Source of the DNA: an uncultured Clostridia bacterium
GTDB taxonomy: Bacteria > Bacillota > Clostridia > Christensenellales > Borkfalkiaceae
Direction: 5' to 3'
NCBI GenBank assembly: GCA_944367415.1
Contig: CALVWN010000049.1
Coordinates: forward strand, 1 to 51,484
Length of the DNA stretch: 51,484 nt
The position numbers were made by a program, and so were the translations under genes. The stretch's first letter is position 1, and every line of letters starts with the position of its first letter. Under the pieces are notes generated by a model. That model worked only from the letters and a program-made list of their open reading frames with translations, made no database searches and was not told the origin of the DNA. This document shows, in pieces, positions 1-15,216 of this stretch.

Positions 1-2
1 AG

Positions 3-3716
<3,714 letters not shown>

Positions 3717-3728
3717 AGGGAGGATTGT

Positions 3729-7940
<4,212 letters not shown>

Positions 7941-7949
7941 GGCTTCGGT

Positions 7950-7988
7950 CAACAAAAAATCGCACGTTCGCGTGCGATTTTTTTGTTG
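7950..7988 (+). terminator. Intrinsic terminator after rpoC
   Basis: A near-perfect inverted repeat (arms around CGCACG TTCG CGTGCG, extended by A-rich and T-rich flanks) is followed by a run of seven T. It starts 10 bases after the rpoC stop and should end the rpoB-rpoC transcript. Confidence 0.9.
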
Positions 7989-8091
7989 AAAAAATTTTTT
8001 GGAAATTTTTCAGATTTCTCCAACAAACGGACACGCTCGTGCGTTGTATGGGTGAAGGCAGCGAGAGACTGCCGAAAGGAGGAATCGGATC

Positions 8092-9087
8092 ATGAAAAAA
8101 TTACTTGCTTTGACGATCGCAGCGGTTGCAGGTGCTTCGCTCCTCGCCTTTGCGGGTTGTGCGAATGACGGATCGGACAAGATGATCGGGACGGGCGGTC
8201 TCGGCGGCGGCGCGGGAACGGCGGCGGAGGCGGGCGTCAAGAGCGCGTATGCACTCGGCGCGGTCACGACGGCGAGCCTGCTGCAGCAGACGGGCGGCGG
8301 CATGGCGCTTGCCGCAGCGCCTGCGGACGGGGCGCTGCAGGAGGACGTGGAGGCGTTCAGCGAGTATTTCGAGCTTCTGGACGTCTTCCTCGATGAAGGG
8401 GCGATCGACGTGCGCGTCACCGAAAACACCGATACGTCCTACGCATTTTCGACCAAACTCACCGTCGTGGGGGCGCTCCCGGGCGGAGAGGAGGCGTCGT
8501 ACACCATGTACTATACCGAGACGGAGTCGCGCGCCTACGAGGATCGGGATGACGACGAATGGGAGACGGGCGTCGCCTATTCGCTGGAGGGCGTGCTGGA
8601 GATGAACGGCGTCGCCTACGAGATGACGGGCTTCCGCGTCTCCGAGCAGGAGCGGGAGGGACGCGAGGAGGAGCGCAGCGAATCGCTCTGGATCATGGCG
8701 CGCGATCCCGCCGATCCCGGCAGCTATGTGCGCATGGATGTCGAGAGCGAAGAGGAAAAGGAGGGCGGCGAACAGGAGCAGGAGCGCGAATTTGTCTACC
8801 GCGTCTACCGCGGCGGCAGGCTCTGGGAGCAGACGAGCGTCTCCTTCGAGAACGAGAGCGAGCGCGGCGAGGACGAGACGGAGTACGAGGTCTCCATCCT
8901 CAAGGATGGCGCGCGCAGCCTGTTCAGCGTGGAGCGCGAGGAACGCGCGGGCGGCAGCGCCTCCATCGGCGTGCGCTATTCGACGCCCGACGGTCAGGGC
9001 AGATTCGTCGTCACCAAGCGCGCGGACGGCTCTTATGTCTACACCTTTGACGACGGCACCTTCTTCGAGGACGATTTCTTCGATTGA
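8092..9087 (+). CDS. Predicted lipoprotein, unknown function
   Basis: 331-residue exported protein. Residues 1-22 form a lipoprotein signal peptide (MKKLL, a hydrophobic stretch, then the lipobox FAG-C with Cys23), so it should be lipidated and anchored outside the membrane. The mature part is very rich in Glu and Asp, with blocks such as EEEKEGGEQEQEREF, and looks like beta-strand repeats; I recognise no family. The ATG is preceded by AAAGGAGG at 8075-8082. A small hairpin (GGCAG/CTGCC, 8057-8073) lies in the leader and no clear promoter was found. The promoter of the downstream sigma/anti-sigma gene begins six bases after the stop, so the two are neighbours but may be separate transcripts. 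Confidence 0.85.
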   Translation: MKKLLALTIAAVAGASLLAFAGCANDGSDKMIGTGGLGGGAGTAAEAGVKSAYALGAVTTASLLQQTGGGMALAAAPADGALQEDVEAFSEYFELLDVFLDEGAIDVRVTENTDTSYAFSTKLTVVGALPGGEEASYTMYYTETESRAYEDRDDDEWETGVAYSLEGVLEMNGVAYEMTGFRVSEQEREGREEERSESLWIMARDPADPGSYVRMDVESEEEKEGGEQEQEREFVYRVYRGGRLWEQTSVSFENESERGEDETEYEVSILKDGARSLFSVEREERAGGSASIGVRYSTPDGQGRFVVTKRADGSYVYTFDDGTFFEDDFFD

Positions 9088-9092
9088 GGCGG

Positions 9093-9121
9093 TTGACAGG
9101 CGCAAAGATGTAAGGTATAGT
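9093..9121 (+). promoter_or_regulatory. Vegetative promoter of the sigma/anti-sigma gene
   Basis: TTGACA at 9093-9098, a 17-base spacer and TATAGT at 9116-9121, 33 bases before the ATG at 9155. It is a near-consensus sigma-A promoter, so basal expression need not depend on the encoded sigma factor. Confidence 0.85.
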
Positions 9122-9154
9122 ATAGACGGATACTGTTGATCGGGAGGAAAGGGC

Positions 9155-10627
9155 ATGACGCTCGAAGAGGCGCTCGGGACATTGGCGCAGGGGGATACGT
9201 CGGCGTTCGACGAGATCTACCGCATGACGCGCGGGACGGTGTATTACATCGCGCTCTCCTATGTGCGCGAACGGATGCTCGCCGAGGACGTCATGCAGAC
9301 CACCTATCTCAAGGTGCTGTCCAACGCGGCGCGCTTCCGCCCCGGGAGCAACGCCGCCGCGTGGATCGCGCGCATTGCGCGAAACGAGGCGATCGACCTC
9401 CTGCGCAGGCGCCGCCGCGAGGTGTCGGTGGACGAGCGGGAGAACCCGCTTCCCTTCGGCGTGCGCGACGTCGACGAGTACGGTCTGCTCATCGATCTTG
9501 CACGCAGGATCCTGAAGCGGGAGGAGTTTTCCGTGCTGCTGCTGGCGGCGGCACAGGGGTACAAGCGGCGGGAGATCGCCGAGATGCTCTCCATGCCGCT
9601 GCCCACCGTCACCTGGCATTATACGCGCGCCGTCAAAAAGATGCAGGAGGCGCTGCGGGAGGAGCGGGAACAGCCCCGCGGAGGAGGCATTGTGGACAGA
9701 CGCGAATTGGAGGCGGAGCTTCGGCGGGAGGCGCAGGAGCATACGCCCGACGTGTACCGCCGCGTGATGAACGCGCCCCGTGCGCCGCAGGGCGAAGTGC
9801 TCGTCCGGTCGCGGCGGCCCGCCGTCATCGCCGCCTGCGTCCTGGCGGGCGTGCTGCTCATCCTGGCGTGCGTGCTGCCCTTCGCGCTGCGTGCCGATGC
9901 GGGCGGCGCGGGCGGAATGTTCTACATCAGCATCAACCCCTCGGCGGAGTTCGTCGTCGAGAATGACAAAGTGACGTCGGTGAAGGCGCTCAACCGCGAC
10001 GCGGCGCTGCTGCTCGCGGGCGAGGACTTCACCGGCATGACGCCGGAGGACGCGGGCGCACGGTTTGCGGAACTCTCCGAGCAAAAGCATCTCATCACGG
10101 CGCAGGGCATCGGCGTGTATGCGACGGGCGAGGACGGCGCGGAGCTGGAACGGCGCGTGCGCGACCGGCTCTCGGGCGAATACGGCGCGTCCTATGCGGT
10201 CGGAACGCTCTCCGACGCCGACTTCAACGCCTTGCTCGCCGCCTACGACGAGCGGGCGATGGGGGATTTCGAGGATTACCTTGCCCGCGAGCTGTCCCAT
10301 CTGCGCGAAGATTTTGCCCGGAGCGTGCGCGATCTGACCGCGACGTATGCCGCCGATCTTGACGCGGTGTTCGCGGGCAGCATGACGCAGGCGGCGTTCA
10401 ATGCCAAGTATCTCTATCTCGGCGAGGACTGCATCTTCGAGGACGGCGACGAGCGCCGCGGCGAGCTTCTGGAGGAGTTCGAAGAGCTGTGCCGCGACAT
10501 CGACCGATACGGTGACGCATATATCTTTGACGAGCTGTTCGATGAGTTCCTCGAGACGGTGGAAGATCTCTACGAGACGGACGACGATGATGACGATGAT
10601 GATGACGACGACGATGATGACGATTGA
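9155..10627 (+). CDS. ECF sigma factor fused to RsgI-like membrane anti-sigma factor
   Basis: A 490-residue single frame joining two normally separate proteins. Residues 5-85 match ECF sigma region 2 (SYVRERMLAEDVMQTTYLKV, then AWIARIARNEAIDLLRRRR). Residues 115-165 match region 4 (GYKRREIAEMLSMPLPTVTW). Residues 180-222 look like a cytoplasmic anti-sigma segment (HTPDVYRRV). A membrane helix lies at about 223-245. An RsgI-type external domain follows (YISINPSAEFVVEN, then VTSVKALNRDAALLL, about 255-310), then a charged helical region and a run of 15 Asp. An in-frame GTG at 9692 (residue 180) has its own GGAGG five bases upstream, as if the anti-sigma gene once started there or still does. 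The ATG at 9155 has GGGAGGAAAGG. If made as one chain, the sigma factor is tethered to the membrane. Confidence 0.85.
   Translation: MTLEEALGTLAQGDTSAFDEIYRMTRGTVYYIALSYVRERMLAEDVMQTTYLKVLSNAARFRPGSNAAAWIARIARNEAIDLLRRRRREVSVDERENPLPFGVRDVDEYGLLIDLARRILKREEFSVLLLAAAQGYKRREIAEMLSMPLPTVTWHYTRAVKKMQEALREEREQPRGGGIVDRRELEAELRREAQEHTPDVYRRVMNAPRAPQGEVLVRSRRPAVIAACVLAGVLLILACVLPFALRADAGGAGGMFYISINPSAEFVVENDKVTSVKALNRDAALLLAGEDFTGMTPEDAGARFAELSEQKHLITAQGIGVYATGEDGAELERRVRDRLSGEYGASYAVGTLSDADFNALLAAYDERAMGDFEDYLARELSHLREDFARSVRDLTATYAADLDAVFAGSMTQAAFNAKYLYLGEDCIFEDGDERRGELLEEFEELCRDIDRYGDAYIFDELFDEFLETVEDLYETDDDDDDDDDDDDDDD
9681..9694 (+). promoter_or_regulatory. Internal ribosome binding site and GTG start within the fusion
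   Basis: GAGGAGG at 9681-9687 is followed, five bases later, by GTG at 9692-9694, in frame with the whole ORF at residue 180. That is where an independent anti-sigma factor would begin. It could allow a second, shorter product of about 311 residues. Confidence 0.5.
10580..10624 (+). repeat. GAY trinucleotide repeat encoding 15 Asp
   Basis: Fifteen consecutive GAC/GAT codons end the sigma/anti-sigma gene. The mixed third bases argue against recent simple slippage of one codon, but the tract is still likely to vary in length. Confidence 0.9.
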
Positions 10628-10647
10628 GCGCGCTTTGAACGCGCGGT

Positions 10648-10679
10648 CGGGCGGCGGGATCTCCGCCGCCCGTTTTTTT
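10648..10679 (+). terminator. Intrinsic terminator after the sigma/anti-sigma gene
   Basis: CGGGCGGCGG and CCGCCGCCCG form a ten-pair stem with a five-base loop, followed by seven T. It lies 20 bases past the stop codon. Confidence 0.92.
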
Positions 10680-11063
10680 GAGAAGATCTGCGTGCCTGCG
10701 CCCCGGATGTCGGAGACGTCCGGGGCGTGTTGCGTTTCCGGCGGATTTTTGCGGGCGATCATCGGAAGGAGGGAAGTTAAAATATACTCTCAAAATTTTT
10801 TCTGAAATTTTTTCCGATGCTATTTACATTATCGGGAATGTATGATAGGATGAAACACGTCAAAAAAGCGGAAGTTTGCCCGGGATCCTTCCCTGAAAAA
10901 TATTCTCCCGCGGGCAAAATGCGGCAAATTTCCGAAAACCTCTTGCGTTCGCCCGGAAATTGCGATACACTGTTCCGGCAAGGGGATACCGATCTTCAGA
11001 CGGGGAAGCGCAGCCGTGCGCTTCGCGTCCGATCAGGTTCCTGCACAGAGGAGGATGAAATGT
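10680..11063. other. Gene-free stretch before the glycosidase operon
   Basis: No convincing gene here. It holds an inverted repeat CGCCCCGGA / TCCGGGGCG (10699-10727) without a T run, then an AT-rich stretch with two ATTTTTTC-like blocks (about 10780-10850), then the possible promoter at 10943-10971. The reading frame open across 10817-11116 overlaps the glycosidase start and has no ribosome binding site, so it is not called. Confidence 0.6.
10943..10971 (+). promoter_or_regulatory. Possible promoter of the glycosidase operon
   Basis: TTGCGT at 10943-10948, 17 bases, TACACT at 10966-10971, about 93 bases before the chosen start. Each hexamer matches consensus at four positions, so this is the best but not a secure candidate. 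Confidence 0.4.
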
Positions 11064-12827
11064 ATGCGTTGGCAGATCGCGGAGAACAAGCGCCGCATCG
11101 TATCGGAAGACTTTGAAGGACATTCGGACAAATTGGAGATGAGCGGCGAGCGCGTCTCGGGCGTCATCGGCTACGGCGTGAGGGAGGGCGAACCATTTTA
11201 TACGCGGCAGTTTGTCTATCCGATGTTCCGCATACAGCCCAACAATACGCACGGGAGCTATCAGGCGGAGTGCAGAGAGGCGCCGATCGCCTTTGAGGAG
11301 CGCGAACAGTTCGATCGCGTCGAGCTGGACGGCGTGCTGTCGGTGTATTCGCACGCGGGCGCACTTCGTATCGTGCGCAGGTTTTTCCCGTCCGTGACGC
11401 GCGCCGTCTTCTATGAACAGATCGAACTCGAAAACACGGGCGCGCGGGCGGTATCTCCCAAGTGGGAAAATTGCCGCCGCTTTGATGCGCGGCGCGCGTG
11501 CGAGGGGAACGTGTATGCGGAGTGCGTCTGCCGCACGCCCTGCCGCCCCGTTGCGGCGGGGGAGCGGCTCGTGCTTGTGTTCGGCTACGGCGCACGCTTT
11601 GCGAACACGGCGATCGCCCTCGAGCGCGATCCCCTGTCTGCACGCCGCAGCCGCGTTTTAGAGCTCATGTCGCAGTGCGATATGACGACGGGCAATGACG
11701 TCGTGGATACCATGTTCGCCTTCGCCAAGGTGCGCGCGGGGGAGAGCCTTTTCAGAACGGGCAAGGGGCTCATCCATTCCCCGGGCGGTCTTGCCTACTA
11801 TGCGGCGATCTGGTGCAACGATGAATGCGAATACGCCGCGCCGTGGTTCGCCTTTACGGGCGACAAACAGGAGGCGGAGGCGATCGGGAATATCTACGGC
11901 TGGTTCGAACCGTACATGGGCGACGAATATCAGTCTCTCCCGAGCAGCATCATCTGTGAGGGCAGGGACAACTTCGGCTGCGCGGGCGATCGCGGCGACG
12001 TGGAGATGTACTTCTACGGGCTGACGCGCGTCCTTTTAACGCGCGGACAGCTGCCGAGCGCGGCGCAGCAGCGGGCGCTTGCGTGGTGCGCGGAATTTAT
12101 CCGCAGGAACACGACGGCGGAGGGGGTCATCTTCTCGGACAGCGACGAGCTGGAAAACCGCATCTCTTCGGGGGTCAACCTCTCCACCTCCTCGCTCGCC
12201 TATGGCGGACTGGGGAACTATGCCGTCCTTCTGGAGCGCATGGGGCGGGCGGACGAGGCGCAGGACATCCTCGCCATGCAGTCCCGCCTTGCGGACGCCA
12301 TCGAACGTTATTTCGGCGGCGAGGTGTCCGGGTATTCCACCTATCACTATCACAAGGGCTGCGACGTCATCCGCGCGTGGAACTGCCTGCCCGTGTATAT
12401 GGGGATCGGAACGCGCGCGAAGGAGACGCTCGGAAGCATCGACGACAAACTCTGGACGGATGGCAGCTGCCGCACGACCGAGGGCGAGAAAATTTTGTGG
12501 GATCGCAGCGCGCTCTACTATCTCATGTCGCTTCTGCGCGCAGGGGAGACGGAGCTTGGCTGGAAACGACTCAAAGAGTATTGTACCGCGCGCCTGCTGG
12601 GCGAGCACGTTCCCTATGCGGTGGAGGCGTACCCCGAGGGCGGGATGCGCCATCTGAGCGGCGAGAGCGCGCTTTTGTGCCGCGTCATGACGGACGGGCT
12701 GTGCAACATCGTCTTTACAAAAGAAGGATACCGCGTCGGCGGCCGCCTCCCGCAGGAGGTGGATCGCATTGTCGTCGAGAATCTTTTCCTCAACGGAAAG
12801 ACGGAGGATCTCCATGTTGAACGGTAA
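11064..12827 (+). CDS. Six-hairpin-type glycoside hydrolase, family not assigned
   Basis: 587 residues with no signal peptide, so cytoplasmic. An N-terminal beta-sandwich-like part (to about residue 200) is followed by a helical region with the look of an (alpha/alpha)6 glycosidase barrel: GKGLIHSPGGLAYYAAIWCN DECEY, then repeated helical pairs and WDRSALYYLM. This resembles the fold of GH78 and related families, but I cannot place it in one. Of two adjacent ATGs in frame, 11064 is preferred because GAGGAGG ends nine bases before it; the ATG at 11055 would touch that sequence. The last 14 bases overlap the GH78 gene, which suggests translational coupling. Neighbouring glycosidases suggest a role in breaking down imported plant or host oligosaccharides. 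Confidence 0.75.
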   Translation: MRWQIAENKRRIVSEDFEGHSDKLEMSGERVSGVIGYGVREGEPFYTRQFVYPMFRIQPNNTHGSYQAECREAPIAFEEREQFDRVELDGVLSVYSHAGALRIVRRFFPSVTRAVFYEQIELENTGARAVSPKWENCRRFDARRACEGNVYAECVCRTPCRPVAAGERLVLVFGYGARFANTAIALERDPLSARRSRVLELMSQCDMTTGNDVVDTMFAFAKVRAGESLFRTGKGLIHSPGGLAYYAAIWCNDECEYAAPWFAFTGDKQEAEAIGNIYGWFEPYMGDEYQSLPSSIICEGRDNFGCAGDRGDVEMYFYGLTRVLLTRGQLPSAAQQRALAWCAEFIRRNTTAEGVIFSDSDELENRISSGVNLSTSSLAYGGLGNYAVLLERMGRADEAQDILAMQSRLADAIERYFGGEVSGYSTYHYHKGCDVIRAWNCLPVYMGIGTRAKETLGSIDDKLWTDGSCRTTEGEKILWDRSALYYLMSLLRAGETELGWKRLKEYCTARLLGEHVPYAVEAYPEGGMRHLSGESALLCRVMTDGLCNIVFTKEGYRVGGRLPQEVDRIVVENLFLNGKTEDLHVER

Positions 12828-15207
12828 GTTTATCGGCGTGCGCGAGGACGCGAACGTCTTTGCATTGGAACAAAAATTTACGGTACGCTGCGGGCAAAAC
12901 GTAACCATGCGCATGACGGCGCTCGGGGTGTACTTTGCCGAGGTCAACGGCGTGCGGGTGGGGGATGCGTATCTTGCTCCCGGCTGGACATCGTACAAAA
13001 AGACATTGCAGGTGCAGGAATACGACATCACCTCGCTCCTTCGCGCGGGGGAAAACACGCTCTCCGTCACGGTGGGCGAGGGGTGGTGCTGCGGCCCGCT
13101 CACCTGGGAGAGAAAGAACCCGTATGGCCTCAAAAAGGCGGCGTGCGTCGATCTCCTCGCCGACGGGGAGGTCATCCTCTCCACCGATGAGCGCTGGACG
13201 GCGCGCGAGAGCCATATCCGCGCGAGCGGCATCTACGACGGCGAGACGGTCGATCTCACGGCGGCGTGCAGACCGCTCACGCCCGTGGAAGTGCCCTTCG
13301 ACAGATCCGCGCTCACGGCGCAGATCTCCGAACCCGTTCGCAACATTGAGCGCATTGCCGTCAAAGAGGTCATCCGCACCCCCCGCGGGGAGCTTGTCTA
13401 CGACTTCGGACAGAACATGGCGGGCGTCGTGGAAGTAAGGACGCCCGAAAACTTCGACGGCACGCTCACGCTGCGGTTTGCGGAGATCCTGGTGGGCGGC
13501 AACTTCTACACGGACAACCTTCGCTCGGCAAAGGCGACGGATACGTTCACGGCAAAGGGCGCGCACACCTTTGTGCCCGAATTTACCTTCCACGGCTTCC
13601 GCTATCTGAAGGCGGAGGGGGCGGAGCTGCCCGCAGAGTGCTTCACCGCGCTCGTGCGCCATACCGACATGAAGCGCACGGGAACCATTCAAACGGACAA
13701 CGCGCGTTTCCAACGATTGTATGAAAACGTCATTTGGGGGCAGAGGGGGAACTTTGTGGACATTCCCACCGACTGCCCGCAGCGGGATGAGCGTCTCGGC
13801 TGGACGGGGGACATCAACGCCTTCTGCCGCACGGCGGCGTACAACTTCGACATCCGCGCGTTCATGAAGAAGTGGCTGAAAGCGCTGCGCGACGATCAGA
13901 CGGAGCAGGGGGAAATTCCCTTCTATGCGCCCGACGTATTGGAGGAACACGGCACGGACGCCATGTGGAGCGACGCCGTCACGATGGTGCCGTGGACGCT
14001 CTACGAGATGTACGGCGATCGTTCCTTTCTTACAGAGAATTTTGAGGCGATGAAGAAGTTTCTCGCCGCCCGCGACGCGAACGCGGAGAACGGGCTTGTG
14101 GTGCGCGGGCACGAGTTCGGCGACTGGCTGGCGATGGATAAGGAGCAGATGATGGCCGACTCGCCCCTCGGCAGGACGGACGTGTACTTTTTATCGAGCG
14201 TCTTCTACGCCGTTTCCGCAAAGATCGTGGCAGACACCGCGGCATTGCTCGGCGACGGCGACGCGGAGAAGTACCGCAAGAAGTACGAGGATATCCTGGG
14301 CAGCGTGCGCAGAGAGTATCTCACGCAGGGCGGACGGCTCGCCTTCGATACGGTCACGGCGCAGGCGGTCGCGCTGCACTTCGGGATCGTTCCCGAATGT
14401 TTCCGCGCAAAGCTCGCCGCGCAGCTCAACGCGAACGTGCTCTCGCACGGCTGCCGCATGGCGACGGGGTTCATCGGCTCGCCCTTCCTCCTGTTCGCGC
14501 TCGCGGACAACGGGTACTTCGACACGGCGAGACGGGTGCTTCTCGGCAATGGTTTCCCCGGCTGGCTGTACGAGGTGGATATGGGTGCGACGACCATCTG
14601 GGAGCGGTGGAATTCCCTGCTTCCCGACGGCACGCCAAACCCGGACGGCATGAACAGTTACAACCACTACGCCTACGGGTCGGTGATGGAGTTCGTCTAT
14701 CGCCGCATTGCGGGCATCGAGGCGAAGGCGCCCGGGTTCGCGAAGCTCCTCGTCGCGCCGCACCCCGTCAAGGGGCTGCCCGTTCTGCACGCGGAATATG
14801 AGAGCGTAAAGGGCAGGATCGTCTCCGACTATGTGCAAAAGGACGGAAAGATCACATACGTCATCACGATTCCGGAACATATCGAGGCGGAGATCGCCCT
14901 TCCCGGCGAGGAGCGCGTCGCGGTGACGGGCGGTACGTACACCTTCGAACGGGCGAGCGAGGAGCTTTCCTGCGAGCCGTACACGCCCGAGAGCACGGTG
15001 ACGGAGGTGTTTGAGAACCCCAAGGCGGTAAAGGCGTTCAACGAGGTGTTCGGCGGCATCTTCACGGGCAGCGAGATCGCATGGATGAAGAGCGAGCCGA
15101 AGACGCTGCAGTTCATGGCGGAGTTCCGCGACATGGAGAAGAAGATGCGCCTTTCCGACTTCCCCGCAATGCTTGCAAGGGCAAATGAAAGATTCAGACG
15201 TTCATAG
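12814..15207 (+). CDS. Alpha-L-rhamnosidase, GH78
   Basis: 797 residues, no signal peptide. It shows the GH78 plan: N-terminal carbohydrate-binding beta-sandwich (LGVYFAEVNGVRVGDAYLAPG), a bacterial rhamnosidase segment (VYDFGQNMAGVVEV), then the (alpha/alpha)6 barrel with DIPTDCPQRDERLGWTGD starting near D320, and the GATTIWERW motif with E597, the probable catalytic base. A C-terminal sandwich follows, then about 75 extra helical residues not typical of the family. It should release terminal L-rhamnose from oligosaccharides taken up by the cell. The ATG at 12814 has GGAGGA six bases upstream and lies inside the end of the preceding gene; a longer frame from 12769 has no such site. Confidence 0.93.
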   Translation: MLNGKFIGVREDANVFALEQKFTVRCGQNVTMRMTALGVYFAEVNGVRVGDAYLAPGWTSYKKTLQVQEYDITSLLRAGENTLSVTVGEGWCCGPLTWERKNPYGLKKAACVDLLADGEVILSTDERWTARESHIRASGIYDGETVDLTAACRPLTPVEVPFDRSALTAQISEPVRNIERIAVKEVIRTPRGELVYDFGQNMAGVVEVRTPENFDGTLTLRFAEILVGGNFYTDNLRSAKATDTFTAKGAHTFVPEFTFHGFRYLKAEGAELPAECFTALVRHTDMKRTGTIQTDNARFQRLYENVIWGQRGNFVDIPTDCPQRDERLGWTGDINAFCRTAAYNFDIRAFMKKWLKALRDDQTEQGEIPFYAPDVLEEHGTDAMWSDAVTMVPWTLYEMYGDRSFLTENFEAMKKFLAARDANAENGLVVRGHEFGDWLAMDKEQMMADSPLGRTDVYFLSSVFYAVSAKIVADTAALLGDGDAEKYRKKYEDILGSVRREYLTQGGRLAFDTVTAQAVALHFGIVPECFRAKLAAQLNANVLSHGCRMATGFIGSPFLLFALADNGYFDTARRVLLGNGFPGWLYEVDMGATTIWERWNSLLPDGTPNPDGMNSYNHYAYGSVMEFVYRRIAGIEAKAPGFAKLLVAPHPVKGLPVLHAEYESVKGRIVSDYVQKDGKITYVITIPEHIEAEIALPGEERVAVTGGTYTFERASEELSCEPYTPESTVTEVFENPKAVKAFNEVFGGIFTGSEIAWMKSEPKTLQFMAEFRDMEKKMRLSDFPAMLARANERFRRS

Positions 15208-15216
15208 GAGAAAGAC

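Noticed and set aside
10699..10727. CGCCCCGGA / TCCGGGGCG inverted repeat as a second terminator
   Set aside because: No T run follows and a strong terminator lies just upstream; kept only as a note on the intergenic stretch.
10823..10846. TTTACA ... TATGAT as a promoter
   Set aside because: The spacer is only 12 bases, too short for sigma-A.
10817..11116. 99-codon frame before the glycosidase operon
   Set aside because: It overlaps the glycosidase start in another frame and has no ribosome binding site.
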